NCBI GenBank assembly: GCA_024704175.1 | Contig: CP085629.1 | Location: 5,394,001 to 5,458,000 of the forward strand | Length of the DNA: 64,000 bases | Source of the DNA: Paenibacillus sp. P25 | Lineage (GTDB): Bacteria; Bacillota; Bacilli; Paenibacillales; NBRC-103111 | Reading direction: 5' to 3' | Made by a program: the position numbers and the translations under genes | Shown here: positions 56,529 through 64,000 of the stretch, piece by piece | Layout: every line of letters begins with the position of its first letter | How positions within the stretch are numbered: position 1 is the first letter of the stretch | Notes under the pieces: model-generated | What the model was told of the DNA's origin: nothing | What the model saw: only the letters and a program-made list of their open reading frames with translations | Databases searched by the model: none

Positions 56529-57329
56529 ATGTACAAAATGCTGGCAATCGACATCGACGATACATTGATCAACGACGAAAAACAAGTGACCCCCGGCACC
56601 GCCCAAGCGCTGGCCGAAGCGATGGCCCGGGGCGTAACCGTTACCTTGGCTACGGGCCGGATGTATGCTTCCGCCACCCAGCTCGCTTCGCAGCTTGGGC
56701 TGAACGTGCCGCTGATCTCTTACCAGGGGGCGCTGGTCAAGAATACCTTGGACGGTCAGGTGCTCTACGAACGTGCCGTCCCTTCGAAGGTCGCCCGCCG
56801 TATATTCGAATACTGCGAACAAAACGGCCTCCATCTGCAAACCTATCTGGACGACGTGCTGTATGTCAAGGAAAGCAATCAAAAGGCGCGGGATTACGCA
56901 GCACTGTCGAATATTCCCTTCACGGTTTATCCTGACTTTGCCGAGCTGGCCGACAAGCCTTCTCTGAAGCTCCTGATCATCGACGACCCGCAGAAGCTGG
57001 ATGAAGTGGCGGCCGAGCTGCGCGCGCCGCTGGGCGGTGACGTGCACATTACAAAGTCGAAGCCGCATTTTCTGGAGATCATGCATGTAGAAGGAACCAA
57101 AGGCCATGCCTTAACCTATCTGGCCGAGCACTTCGGAGTAAAGCTGTCCGAGGTCATCGCGATCGGTGACAGCTGGAACGACCGCGAAATGCTGGAAGTC
57201 GCCGGGCTTGGCGTGGCAATGGGCAATGCCGTCGAGTCGCTGAAGGAAATCGCCGATTATGTGACCTACAGCAACAACGACGACGGCATCAAGCATGTCG
57301 TGGAGAAATTCGTGCTGGAAACCGTTTAG
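56529..57329 (+). CDS. Cof-type HAD-IIB phosphatase
   Basis: An intact 266-residue hydrolase: motif I MYKMLAIDIDDTLINDEKQ, cap domain (FEYCEQNGLHLQTYLDDVLYV), motif II LATGR, and motifs III/IV KGHALTYLAEHFGVKLSEVIAIGDSWNDREMLEVAGLGVAMGNAVESLKEIADYVT. This is the YitU/YcsE-like sugar-phosphate or FMN/PLP phosphatase group. ATG at 56529. A terminator lies about 80 bases downstream. Confidence 0.92.
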   Translation: MYKMLAIDIDDTLINDEKQVTPGTAQALAEAMARGVTVTLATGRMYASATQLASQLGLNVPLISYQGALVKNTLDGQVLYERAVPSKVARRIFEYCEQNGLHLQTYLDDVLYVKESNQKARDYAALSNIPFTVYPDFAELADKPSLKLLIIDDPQKLDEVAAELRAPLGGDVHITKSKPHFLEIMHVEGTKGHALTYLAEHFGVKLSEVIAIGDSWNDREMLEVAGLGVAMGNAVESLKEIADYVTYSNNDDGIKHVVEKFVLETV

Positions 57330-57728
57330 TTTCTGCGGAGATCCCTTGAGTCACTGCCCGCAGAAGCGCCGAACACTATCGTTTCTTCAATAGTCTGTCT
57401 CAAAATGAAGGTCCGGATCACCGGGCCTTATTTTTTGTGGGCCGCGAATTTTCATCGATCACCCTGCCCGTGTATTAGCCAGATACCCAAGGCGCAGCGC
57501 GGCTTTTTGGCCTTCCCGGAAGCTTTTCGACACGCGCAGCACCCACCCGCGACATTTCCCGGGAAATTCCTCCAGCCGCCGTAAATTGCGACATAGATTC
57601 CCTTTCATCGTGAAACCCGGCGGCCCCGCTGCAGACATCGGCATTTTTCATAGACTTGATTAAACGGCCTTCCGATAGGTTAATAGTAAGCAACGCGGAG
57701 CACAATCTATAAAAAGGAGTTGAGTCTC
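57330..57728. other. Non-coding stretch before the GlsB-like gene
   Basis: Apart from the terminator at 57408-57436 I see no gene or clear signal; a minus-strand frame at 57475-57705 lacks a ribosome binding site. Confidence 0.5.
57408..57436 (+). terminator. Terminator after the HAD phosphatase gene
   Basis: AAGGTCCGG-ATCA-CCGGGCCTT followed by ATTTTTT. Confidence 0.75.
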
Positions 57729-57986
57729 ATGGCATTCTTATGGTCTTTAATTATCGGCGGTATCATCGGGTGGTTGGCAGGAGTCATCATGGGGAAAGAT
57801 ATTCCGGGAGGTATTATCGGCAACATTATCGCTGGCTTCATCGGGGCTTGGCTGGGCAGCGTACTGCTCGGTAATTGGGGGCCGGAGGCCGGTGGATTCT
57901 ACTTCCTGCCCGCTTTAATCGGCGCCATCATTCTGATCGCAATTGTCAGCCTGGTGCTGCGTACGGTCGGACGCAACAAAGCGTAA
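57729..57986 (+). CDS. GlsB/YeaQ/YmgE-family stress membrane protein
   Basis: An 85-residue protein with three helices: MAFLWSLIIGGIIGWLAGVIMGKDIPGGIIGNIIAGFIGAWLGSVLLG and FLPALIGAIILIAIVSLVL. This is the transglycosylase-associated (GlsB/YeaQ) family, often induced by general stress. ATG at 57729 behind AAGGAG. Single gene; a promoter was not clear by eye. Confidence 0.88.
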   Translation: MAFLWSLIIGGIIGWLAGVIMGKDIPGGIIGNIIAGFIGAWLGSVLLGNWGPEAGGFYFLPALIGAIILIAIVSLVLRTVGRNKA

Positions 57987-58226
57987 TGATTTTCGACAAA
58001 CCGGAAGTCTATAGCATTCGACAACATAGAAGAATAGAAAAAGCAGGGGAAACCCGGGGCGGCGGCCCATTCGACATCGATCAAAAGCGGGCAGCGTCCC
58101 CCCGGCTTTTCCTCTGTACCTTTGTCAGCTCCGCTGATACTTTACTTACCAAGCCGGCTTGCAGCGTAAGCTTCGGGGGTCATCTCTAGAGAGAAGCTTC
58201 CGGCCGGAAGACATTCAAGTGCAAAG

Positions 58227-58276
58227 AAAAAAGGATCGTCCAGAGACAGAAAGGAACTCTCTGACGGTCCTTTTTT
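58227..58276. terminator. Bidirectional terminator ahead of the small membrane protein gene
   Basis: AAAAAAGGA...TCCTTTTTT with CGTC/GACG and AGAGA/TCTCT pairings. It ends the minus-strand gene at 58289 and could also stop transcripts from the GlsB-like gene. The 57987-58226 stretch before it shows no gene. Confidence 0.75.
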
Positions 58277-58288
58277 CCTGTTGTGCGC

Positions 58289-58501
58289 TCAGCGGTTGAC
58301 AATATAAATGATGAGGGCGATAACCCCCGCCGAAATGGCTACGACGTATTGCAGAGACAGCCCGAGCCAATATTTTTTCGTCTTGCGGTCATAGTCGGGA
58401 TTGCCTTCCCGGTTGGTCTTGGAGTAACCGACGATGAGGGTAGCGGCCACGGCGGCAAGCATAATCAGGAAAAATATCGTATAGTAAGCATATAAGCTCA
58501 T
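58289..58501 (-). CDS. Two-helix membrane protein, unknown function
   Basis: A 70-residue protein with two helices (MSLYAYYTIFFLIMLAAVAATLIVGYS and YWLGLSLQYVVAISAGVIALIIYIVN) joined by a charged loop (KTNREGNPDYDRKTKK). The ATG at 58501 has AAGGGG about nine bases upstream. It is divergent from the MocR-type gene. Similar small proteins occur in Paenibacillus with no known function. Confidence 0.75.
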   Translation of the reverse strand: MSLYAYYTIFFLIMLAAVAATLIVGYSKTNREGNPDYDRKTKKYWLGLSLQYVVAISAGVIALIIYIVNR

Positions 58502-58666
58502 AAGCAGAATCCCCTTCCGCATTGATTCCTTTTTTGAATAATCCCGACGATTGCCGGTATCTTCATCATTGTAGTAGGGATGCCGAGCGTTGTTAACATC
58601 CACTTTGTCTGCCGGAAGCTCATCCACTCGGGCACGGCACAGCTGAAGAACAAGGAGAATGCCCGA

Positions 58667-60098
58667 ATGTCATGGACGCCTGACAAAGGCCGGAACGGCA
58701 AGCCGGTCTACAAACAAATCGCCGCTCACCTGGAGTCGCTGATCGGAAGCGGGGCCTACCCTCCCGGCACGGCACTCCCTTCGGAGCGTGAGCTGGCCAA
58801 GCAGCTTGGCGTCAACCGGAGCACGGTGGTTGCCGCTTATGACGAGCTCCGTTCCTACGGGCTTGTGACCCGGGTCCGGGGCAGTGGAACGATCGTGAAA
58901 CATCCCGATGACGATAAGAACAGTCCGTCCCTCTCCTGGGAGCGGTTTATCCGCGGCGGCATGATCGCCCCTAACGACCGGATGTATCAGAAGATTCTGA
59001 CGGAAGCGCGTTCCCATCCGGAGCATATTAATTTCGCCATGGGCGAGCTCCATCCCGACCTGTCGCCGATTGAGCTCATCGAACACCTTACCTCTACGCT
59101 GAAGCTCGGACGTGATCTGGGCTACGAGCATCCATTGGGCAATCAGGAATTAAGGGAAGCCCTGTCGGCGCATCTGCTGAAAGGCCGGGGAATCCGCTCC
59201 GTCCCTTCCTCGATTCTGGTTACCTCCGGGGCCCAGCAGGCGCTGCATCTGGTCGTGCAATGTCTGCTGCAGCCCGGAGATGCCGTCGCGATTGAGGATC
59301 CTTCCTACGCTTATTCGTCGCCCCTGTTTCACTCCTCCGGACTTCGAACCGTCCTGCTTCCGTCGGGGCCTTCGGGGGTCAAGCCGGAAGACATCGCCGA
59401 GGCGTACCAGCAGCATCGCGTGAAAATGGTGTTCCTGAACCCCAACTTTCAAAATCCGACAGGCTCCCTGCTGGATACCGGAAAACGCCGGGAAATCCTG
59501 AAGCTCGCCGCCCGGTACGGCATCGTGCTGGTGGAGGACGATCCTTACAGCCTCATCCGTTATGACGGTGAACCGGTGGCTACGCTGAAATCGATGGATG
59601 AGAGCGGATCGGTACTGTATATCAGCTCGCTGTCCAAAATTGTGGCGTCGGGGCTAAGGATCGGCTGGATCGTAGGGCCGCATTCCGTGATCGGACGTCT
59701 GGCCGACGCCAAGCAGCAACTGGATTTCGGACAATCTGTCTTCCCGCAGTGGATTGCAGCCCGGATTCTGGCTTCCGGCGCCTTCGCCGAACATCTCGAG
59801 CAGTTGAGAATGGCGCTCCGGCTTCGCCGGGATTTGCTTGCGGCGGCTTTAACCAAATATTTTCCGAATCAGGCGGTTTTCCGCCTCCCCGAGGGGGAAT
59901 CCATCTGTGGTGCGAGTTTCCGGGAATGGAGGGCGGGCAGCGGCTGTTCACGGAGTCCCTGCAGCGGGGGTTATGTACACGCCCGGAAGCCTGCTCGGGA
60001 CCAGCCGACGGCACATCCGGTTCACATTCAGCCGTCCCGATGAGGAGCGGATCGAGGAAGGAATTCGAAGGTTCCGCGAGGCGTTTCAAGCAACTTAA
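58667..60098 (+). CDS. MocR-type GntR regulator with aminotransferase domain (frameshifts at the end)
   Basis: About 478 residues: an N-terminal GntR winged helix (PVYKQIAAHLESLIGSGAYPPGTALPSERELAKQLGVNRSTVVAAYDELRSYGLVTRVRGSGT) and a class I aminotransferase domain with the PLP Lys in YISSLSKIVASGLRIGW, NPTG, and EDDPYSLIRYD. MocR proteins regulate genes for PLP-linked or GABA metabolism. Two breaks (59893-59897 and 59966-59970) are five-G runs that should be six, restoring GGIHLWCEFP and GVMYTPGSLLG. ATG at 58667 behind AAGGAG. Confidence 0.9.
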
Positions 60099-60135
60099 GG
60101 CGGGATCCGGTGGGGGCAAGTCCCCTTCCGGGCGA

Positions 60136-61344
60136 TTACTTCGCCGCGGCATTGTGTGCGGACGATGACCCGGAGGGAGTCTGATCCAGAAACACCGCAA
60201 GTCCCATCGTGGCCAGCAGCAGAATTCCGGTGACCCAGAATACGCTGTGAACCGAGAACACGCCGCTGATCGCGCCTCCGACAAGCGGACCCAGCATGCC
60301 TCCGAGCATGGTGGCGGTTTGATTGAGGCCGAACGCCCGCCCGCGGAACTCCATCGGTGTCGAACGAACGACAAGGCCGTTAAGGGCGGGAATCACCGCA
60401 CAGAAGAACGCTCCGTAAATAAACCGGACTACGGAGAAGCCCCATACATTATGAAAAGGAATTTGCGCCAAATTGCCGAGTCCTCCTACCAGCAGGCCGA
60501 TCAGAAGGACTTTGCGGAAGCCGACCTTGTCCGCCAGCCTGCCCCAGCGGGGAGCGAACAGGATGCTTGCGATGCCCACCAGCGAGAAGACGATGCCTGC
60601 CGTAAGCGAGGCGTTTTTCACCGAGCCTCCGATCTGAACGATGTACAGCGGCAAGCACCGGCTCGATGGTCATGACCGAGAACTGCGTCAGCATCGTCAG
60701 GAGCAGCACCATCAGGAAGGTCCGGTTCTGTGTCGCATCCTTCAGCGACCCGTAGACGGAGCGCTTCTCCTTGCTCGGAACGAACTTGTCTTCCTTCACC
60801 CAGATCAGCACGAGCAGTGTGGACAGCAAAACCAGCACTCCCGCACTTGCGAAAGCCACCCGGTTGTCGAAAATTTTGGCGATAACCCCGCCGAGGAGCG
60901 GCCCGATAATGGAGCCCGTCGCTGTCGAAGTCGACATCATGGACAGGGCGTAACCTACTTTATTCTCCGGCGTGCCAGTGCCCACCAGTGCAATCGAACC
61001 CGGGATGAACCCGGACAAGAGCCCCTGCAGAAAGCGCAGCGCCAGCAACTGGTATTGGTTCGTCACGAGCGCCGTCAGCGTATAAATAACAAAGAGAACA
61101 AATCCGGCGCGCACGATCATCGGCTTGCGTCCGTATTTGTCCCCATAGCGCCCCAGAACGGCGCGGATATGGCTCCGGCGAGGAATGCGGCGCTGAACAA
61201 AAGCCCCGACCACATCTCCGTATGTTCCGTAACCCCGATATGAATCAGAAAAAGCGGTAAAAAAGGGATAACCATCGAGAAGCTCGCCGAGGTGGCGAAG
61301 CACCCGATCCAAAGCGACCATAAATTCCGTTTCCAGCTTTCCAT
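60136..61344 (-). CDS. MFS multidrug-type transporter (two frameshifts)
   Basis: About 403 residues, twelve helices. MESWKRNLWSLWIGCFATSASFSMVIPFLPLFLIHIGVTEHTEMWSGLLFSAAFLAGAISAPFWGRYGDKYGRKPMIV (motif A), LRFLQGLLSGFIPGSIALVGTGTPENKVGYALSMMSTSTATGSIIGPLLGG, and APRWGRLADKVGFRKVLLIGLLVGGLGNLAQIPFHN (second motif A). It resembles the MdtG/YitG drug-efflux group. Breaks are at 61151-61154 (four C should be five) and near 60660. Convergent with the MocR gene. Confidence 0.85.
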
Positions 61345-61752
61345 AAGAAACCCCACTCCCTGCCGATGCATCTTGCTGAATTCGAGTTCCAACGATCATC
61401 CGGACAACTATATGCACAAACGTAATGGTAGCACCGTTGCTCTTTTCTGTAAACCTTTCCTTTGCCGGGGCAAAAAAAGGAACCCGCAGCAACGGGCCGC
61501 AGGTCCAAAGGTTTATATATTAAAAAAGGGGGTCGAGTTTTATTATAGACGGGCTTCATTAAAGACGGATGAAAATTAGATTTCATTTGTGTTACAAATC
61601 GCAAGTGCCCCTTGCCTCCGCCTGTTTCCATGGTCCCCCGGGCCATGAAGCAGGCTTTTTGCGTATTCCGCGAGCCTGTTCTCACCCTTCCGGCCGGGCC
61701 GCATAAGTTGTATTACAGAAGCCTGGGCTTTTGTCTATAGGAGGTGGGCACA
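61345..61752. other. Divergent intergenic stretch with small hairpins
   Basis: Between the MFS gene and the transporter gene. It holds CATGG/CCATG and GCAGGCT/AGCCTG hairpins around 61620-61680 and the second 18-bp repeat. No gene is seen. Confidence 0.45.
61690..61707 (+). repeat. Second copy of the 18-bp GC-rich repeat
   Basis: CCGGCCGGGCCGCATAAG, identical to 20944-20961, 45 bases before the transporter start codon. Confidence 0.5.
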
Positions 61753-63154
61753 ATGGGTGTAACGTTAATTTCGCTCCATTGGATTTATTTATTGTTTATC
61801 GTGTTAATCATCGGGTTCATGGCGCTGCGCAGGGATACGACCCTTCTCTGTATCGCGGGGATCTTCGTCTTGGGGCTGGTCGCCACGGGATCGCTGCACG
61901 CCTCGGTGAGCGGAATTTTCAGCGACTTTATTTATGCGATAAAAGAGCTGCTCGGCACCATCCTCATCATTTCCATCATTGCCGGGATGAGCAAGGTGCT
62001 GACAGCCAGCGGCGTGAATGAAGCGCTCATTTCGCCGTTCGCCCGCTGGATCCGGACCCCGGCACTGGCCTTCTGGGTGATCGGCATCCTGATGATGGTC
62101 ATCTCGTGGTTCTTCTGGCCTTCTCCCGCCGTGGCGCTGATGGGCGCCGTTCTGCTGCCGGTGGCGGTCCGTGTAGGTCTGCCGGCGATCGGCGTGGCCA
62201 TGGCCATGAACCTGTTCGGGCACGGCATTGCGTTGTCCAGCGATTTTGTGATCCAGGGGGCCCCGAAGCTTACCGCCGACGCCGCCGGCATTCCGGTCGG
62301 AGACGTCATCGCGGCAAGCGTTCCGCTGGTCATCATCATGGGCGCCGTAACCACCGTCACCGCCTTCTGGATGCTGCGCCGCGATCTGCGGAGCGGCCGG
62401 CTTCCCAGCCGCCGGGGGCCCGGGTTCATGCCGGGGATTGCGGTTCCCCCACAGCGCTCGTCTTCCCCTCGCCCCGGGCGCCCGGAAGCTGCTCGCCCTG
62501 GTCATTCCGTCGCTGTTCCTCGCCGACGTGGCGGCCATGTTCGTCTTTAAGCTCCAGGGCGGCGACGCCACCGCACTGGTCGGCGGTACGGCGTCGCTGA
62601 CGCTGCTTCTGGTCAGCTTGGCTGCGCACCGAAGCAGGGGGCTGGAGCAAGCCACCGGTTATTTGACGGAAGGCTTTCTATTCGGCTTCCGGATCTTCGG
62701 CCCGGTGATTCCGATTGCCGCCTTCTTCTATCTCGGCGACTCCGCCTTCACGGAGCTGTTCGGCAAAGTGCTGCCGGAGGGCTCCCACGGTCTCGTGAAC
62801 GATCTTGGCTTCGCGCTGGCCCATACCGTACCGCTGAATGCTGCGGTAGGCGCCGTCACGCTAACCGCTGTAGGCGCGATCACAGGCCTGGACGGCTCCG
62901 GCTTCTCCGGCATCTCGCTGGCCGGCTCGATCGCCCATCTATTCTCGGTCGCAATCGGCGGCGGGATCGCCACACTCACGGCGCTCGGGCAAATTGCGGC
63001 CATCTGGGTCGGCGGCGGCACGCTGATTCCGTGGGCGCTCATCCCGGCGGCGGCCATCTGCGGCGTCGATCCGTTCGAGCTCGCCAGGCGCAACCTGAAG
63101 CCCGTCATCATCGGCCTGCTGGTTACGACGGTCGCCGCCATGTTCCTCATCTAA
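61753..63154 (+). CDS. Multi-helix ion/organic-anion transporter-like protein (one frameshift)
   Basis: About 466 residues with some twelve helices: MGVTLISLHWIYLLFIVLIIGFMALRRDTTLLCIAGIFVLGLVATGSL, IYAIKELLGTILIISIIAGMSKVLTASGVNEALI, VLLPVAVRVGLPAIGVAMAMNLFGHGIALSSDFVIQGAPKLTADAAG and SAFTELFGKVLPEGSHGLVND, ending with a Gly-rich AVGAVTLTAVGAITGLDGSGFSGI. The repeated architecture fits the IT superfamily (GntP/DcuC/citrate-type), but I cannot name the substrate. ATG at 61753 behind AGGAGGTGG. The break is near 62440. Not in an operon. Confidence 0.75.
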
Positions 63155-63216
63155 TGGTTCAAGCCCGCGTCCTCCCGGTTAAAAATGAGTAAGGAAGAGG
63201 ATGGAGGCGATCGTCG

Positions 63217-63582
63217 ATGAAAAAAACATACTTTGTTTCCGTGGGATCGGGTACGCTCGAAGACCGGCAAATGATGGCGGACGAAGCCAATCACGAATAT
63301 GAATTTAAGATCGAAGCGACGGATGAGGAAATCAAGGAAGTGCAGCGGTCGCTGGACATGCAAAAAGCCGACGAACACAAATCGTTCGCCAGAACGCCGA
63401 TTCCTTATAAGTCCGCCGACCATGACGAAGCGATGGATACGTACAATGATCTGATGCTTCGGCTTTATACAGCGATTTACCGGTTGGGGACACCCGAAGC
63501 GAAGCGGCATATCGAAAAGATGCGGATTCTGGATAAGCTGCACCATTCCGATTATTCGGATCCGGGTTATAAACGCCGGTAA
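63217..63582 (+). CDS. Small soluble hypothetical protein
   Basis: A 121-residue soluble protein: KKTYFVSVGSGTLEDRQMMADEANHEYEFKIEATDEEIKEVQRSLDMQKADEHKSFARTPIPYKSADHDEAMDTYNDLMLRLYTAIYRLGTPEAKRHIEKMRILDKLHHS. It appears alpha-helical with a short beta start; no motif is recognised. ATG at 63217 behind GGAGG. Similar proteins are known from Bacillales without a role. A terminator follows. Confidence 0.72.
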   Translation: MKKTYFVSVGSGTLEDRQMMADEANHEYEFKIEATDEEIKEVQRSLDMQKADEHKSFARTPIPYKSADHDEAMDTYNDLMLRLYTAIYRLGTPEAKRHIEKMRILDKLHHSDYSDPGYKRR

Positions 63583-63615
63583 TGGTCTGCTCCATCAAAT
63601 GTTTATAAGGCTAAC

Positions 63616-63649
63616 GGCCGGGTCCGTGCGGACGCGGCCTTCTTTTTTT
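63616..63649 (+). terminator. Terminator after the small hypothetical gene
   Basis: GGCCGGGTCC-GTGC-GGACGCGGCC followed by a T run. Confidence 0.75.
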
Positions 63650-63764
63650 GGCTTAGCCTGAGCGGCACCTTTAGGCATCTGTCACATATATTGTTATGGT
63701 CAATAGGTCGCTGCACAGAAAAAGAAATGAAAGGCACACATACGAAATAAAGGAGAGATTTCGA

Positions 63765-64000
63765 TTGTTCTATGACGTTCCTTTTATGATTGAGCCTTAT
63801 CGCGGACTGTTTCCGGGCATGCCGGGATCGACTGTCATGCCGGGCATGATCCCGGGCGTCGGTTATCCGGGCGGGTACACCGGCGGTACACTGCCGGGCG
63901 GCGGATTCCCGGGTGGCGGGTTCCCAGGCGGCGGGTTCCCGGGCAGTGGATTCCCAGGCGGTGGGTTCGCGGGCGGCGGATTCCCAGGCGGCGGATTCCC
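63765..64000 (+). CDS. Glycine-rich repeat protein, cut by the window end
   Basis: TTG at 63765 follows AAAGGAG and the frame is open to the last base, so the C-terminus is outside. After MFYDVPFMIEPYRGLFPGMPGSTVMPGMIPGVGYPGGYTGGTLPG it becomes a tandem array of 15-base units coding for GGGFP-type pentapeptides (with GSGFP and GGGFA variants). Such Gly/Phe/Pro arrays occur in spore coat or surface proteins of Bacillales. No signal peptide is evident. Confidence 0.7.
   Translation, partial: MFYDVPFMIEPYRGLFPGMPGSTVMPGMIPGVGYPGGYTGGTLPGGGFPGGGFPGGGFPGSGFPGGGFAGGGFPGGGF

Noticed and set aside
57475..57705. A 76-codon minus-strand frame before the GlsB-like gene
   Set aside because: No ribosome binding site and no motif; likely chance.
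63885..64000. Short tandem 15-base repeats that could suggest a CRISPR array
   Set aside because: Units are contiguous without spacers and lie in frame in a protein gene coding for GGGFP repeats.
1..64000. tRNA, rRNA, insertion sequence or prophage genes
   Set aside because: No cloverleaf, rRNA segment, transposase or phage structural gene was recognised; GC content and codon use look even throughout by eye.

Overview
The window reads as chromosomal DNA of a GC-rich, endospore-forming Gram-positive bacterium, most likely Paenibacillus or a close relative. The support is strong AGGAGG-type ribosome binding sites with many TTG/GTG starts, YjcZ-type and YyaC sporulation proteins, YesM/YesN-type two-component systems next to sugar ABC transporters, an SLH-anchored surface enzyme, a UgtP-type glycolipid synthase and a Qox-type quinol oxidase. 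I see no rRNA, tRNA, CRISPR array, insertion sequence or prophage. This is core and metabolic chromosome rather than a mobile island.

Layout. 1-7.2 kb: the end of one sugar-binding protein, a sensor kinase/AraC response regulator pair, and a complete binding protein plus two-permease ABC importer. 7.2-10.3 kb: two small YjcZ-type sporulation proteins around a TetR regulator and a YhgE/Pip-type membrane protein. 10.6-14.6 kb: qoxABCD terminal oxidase. 14.8-20.8 kb: single genes (PfpI/DJ-1, metallo-beta-lactamase fold hydrolase, thioredoxin-like, Asp/Glu racemase, DedA, a LysR/HPP divergent pair, a CBO0543-type membrane protein). 21.6-29.2 kb: a sugar-acid catabolic cluster (enolase-superfamily enzyme, DHDPS/KdgD-like lyase, aldehyde dehydrogenase, binding protein) with a GntR regulator and identical palindromes before gntR and before the dehydrogenase gene. 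29.2-38 kb: assorted enzymes and transporters, an ABC exporter, yyaC, a glycosyltransferase and a 28-residue membrane peptide. 38.1-42.3 kb: Fur-box-controlled efeOBU iron uptake. 42.8-45 kb: a CynX-type MFS protein divergent from a LysR regulator across a perfect palindrome. 45.5-46.9 kb: thyA-dfrA. 47.2-50.9 kb: glycolipid synthase, MFS protein and polysaccharide deacetylase in one overlapping operon. 51-53.4 kb: a CorA-like protein and a small Trk-like/RCK-C protein. 53.5-55.7 kb: an SLH-anchored 5'-nucleotidase. 55.7-64 kb: nitroreductase, HAD phosphatase, small membrane proteins, a MocR regulator, two transporters, and the start of a glycine-rich repeat protein cut by the window end.

The strongest overall signal is that about half of the protein genes are broken by single-base frameshifts, including housekeeping genes (thyA, dfrA, qoxC). 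In most cases where I resolved the base, one G or C is missing from a run of 4-6, so sequencing or assembly error is far likelier than gene decay. I therefore annotate these as whole genes with the breaks noted. The most interesting real biology is the palindrome-controlled sugar-acid regulon with an orphan fourth site and a perfect Shine-Dalgarno in front of a vestigial reading frame, the histidine/methionine-rich tails on three Qox subunits, and several small or divergent membrane proteins (CorA-like, Trk/RCK-like, the 28-residue peptide).
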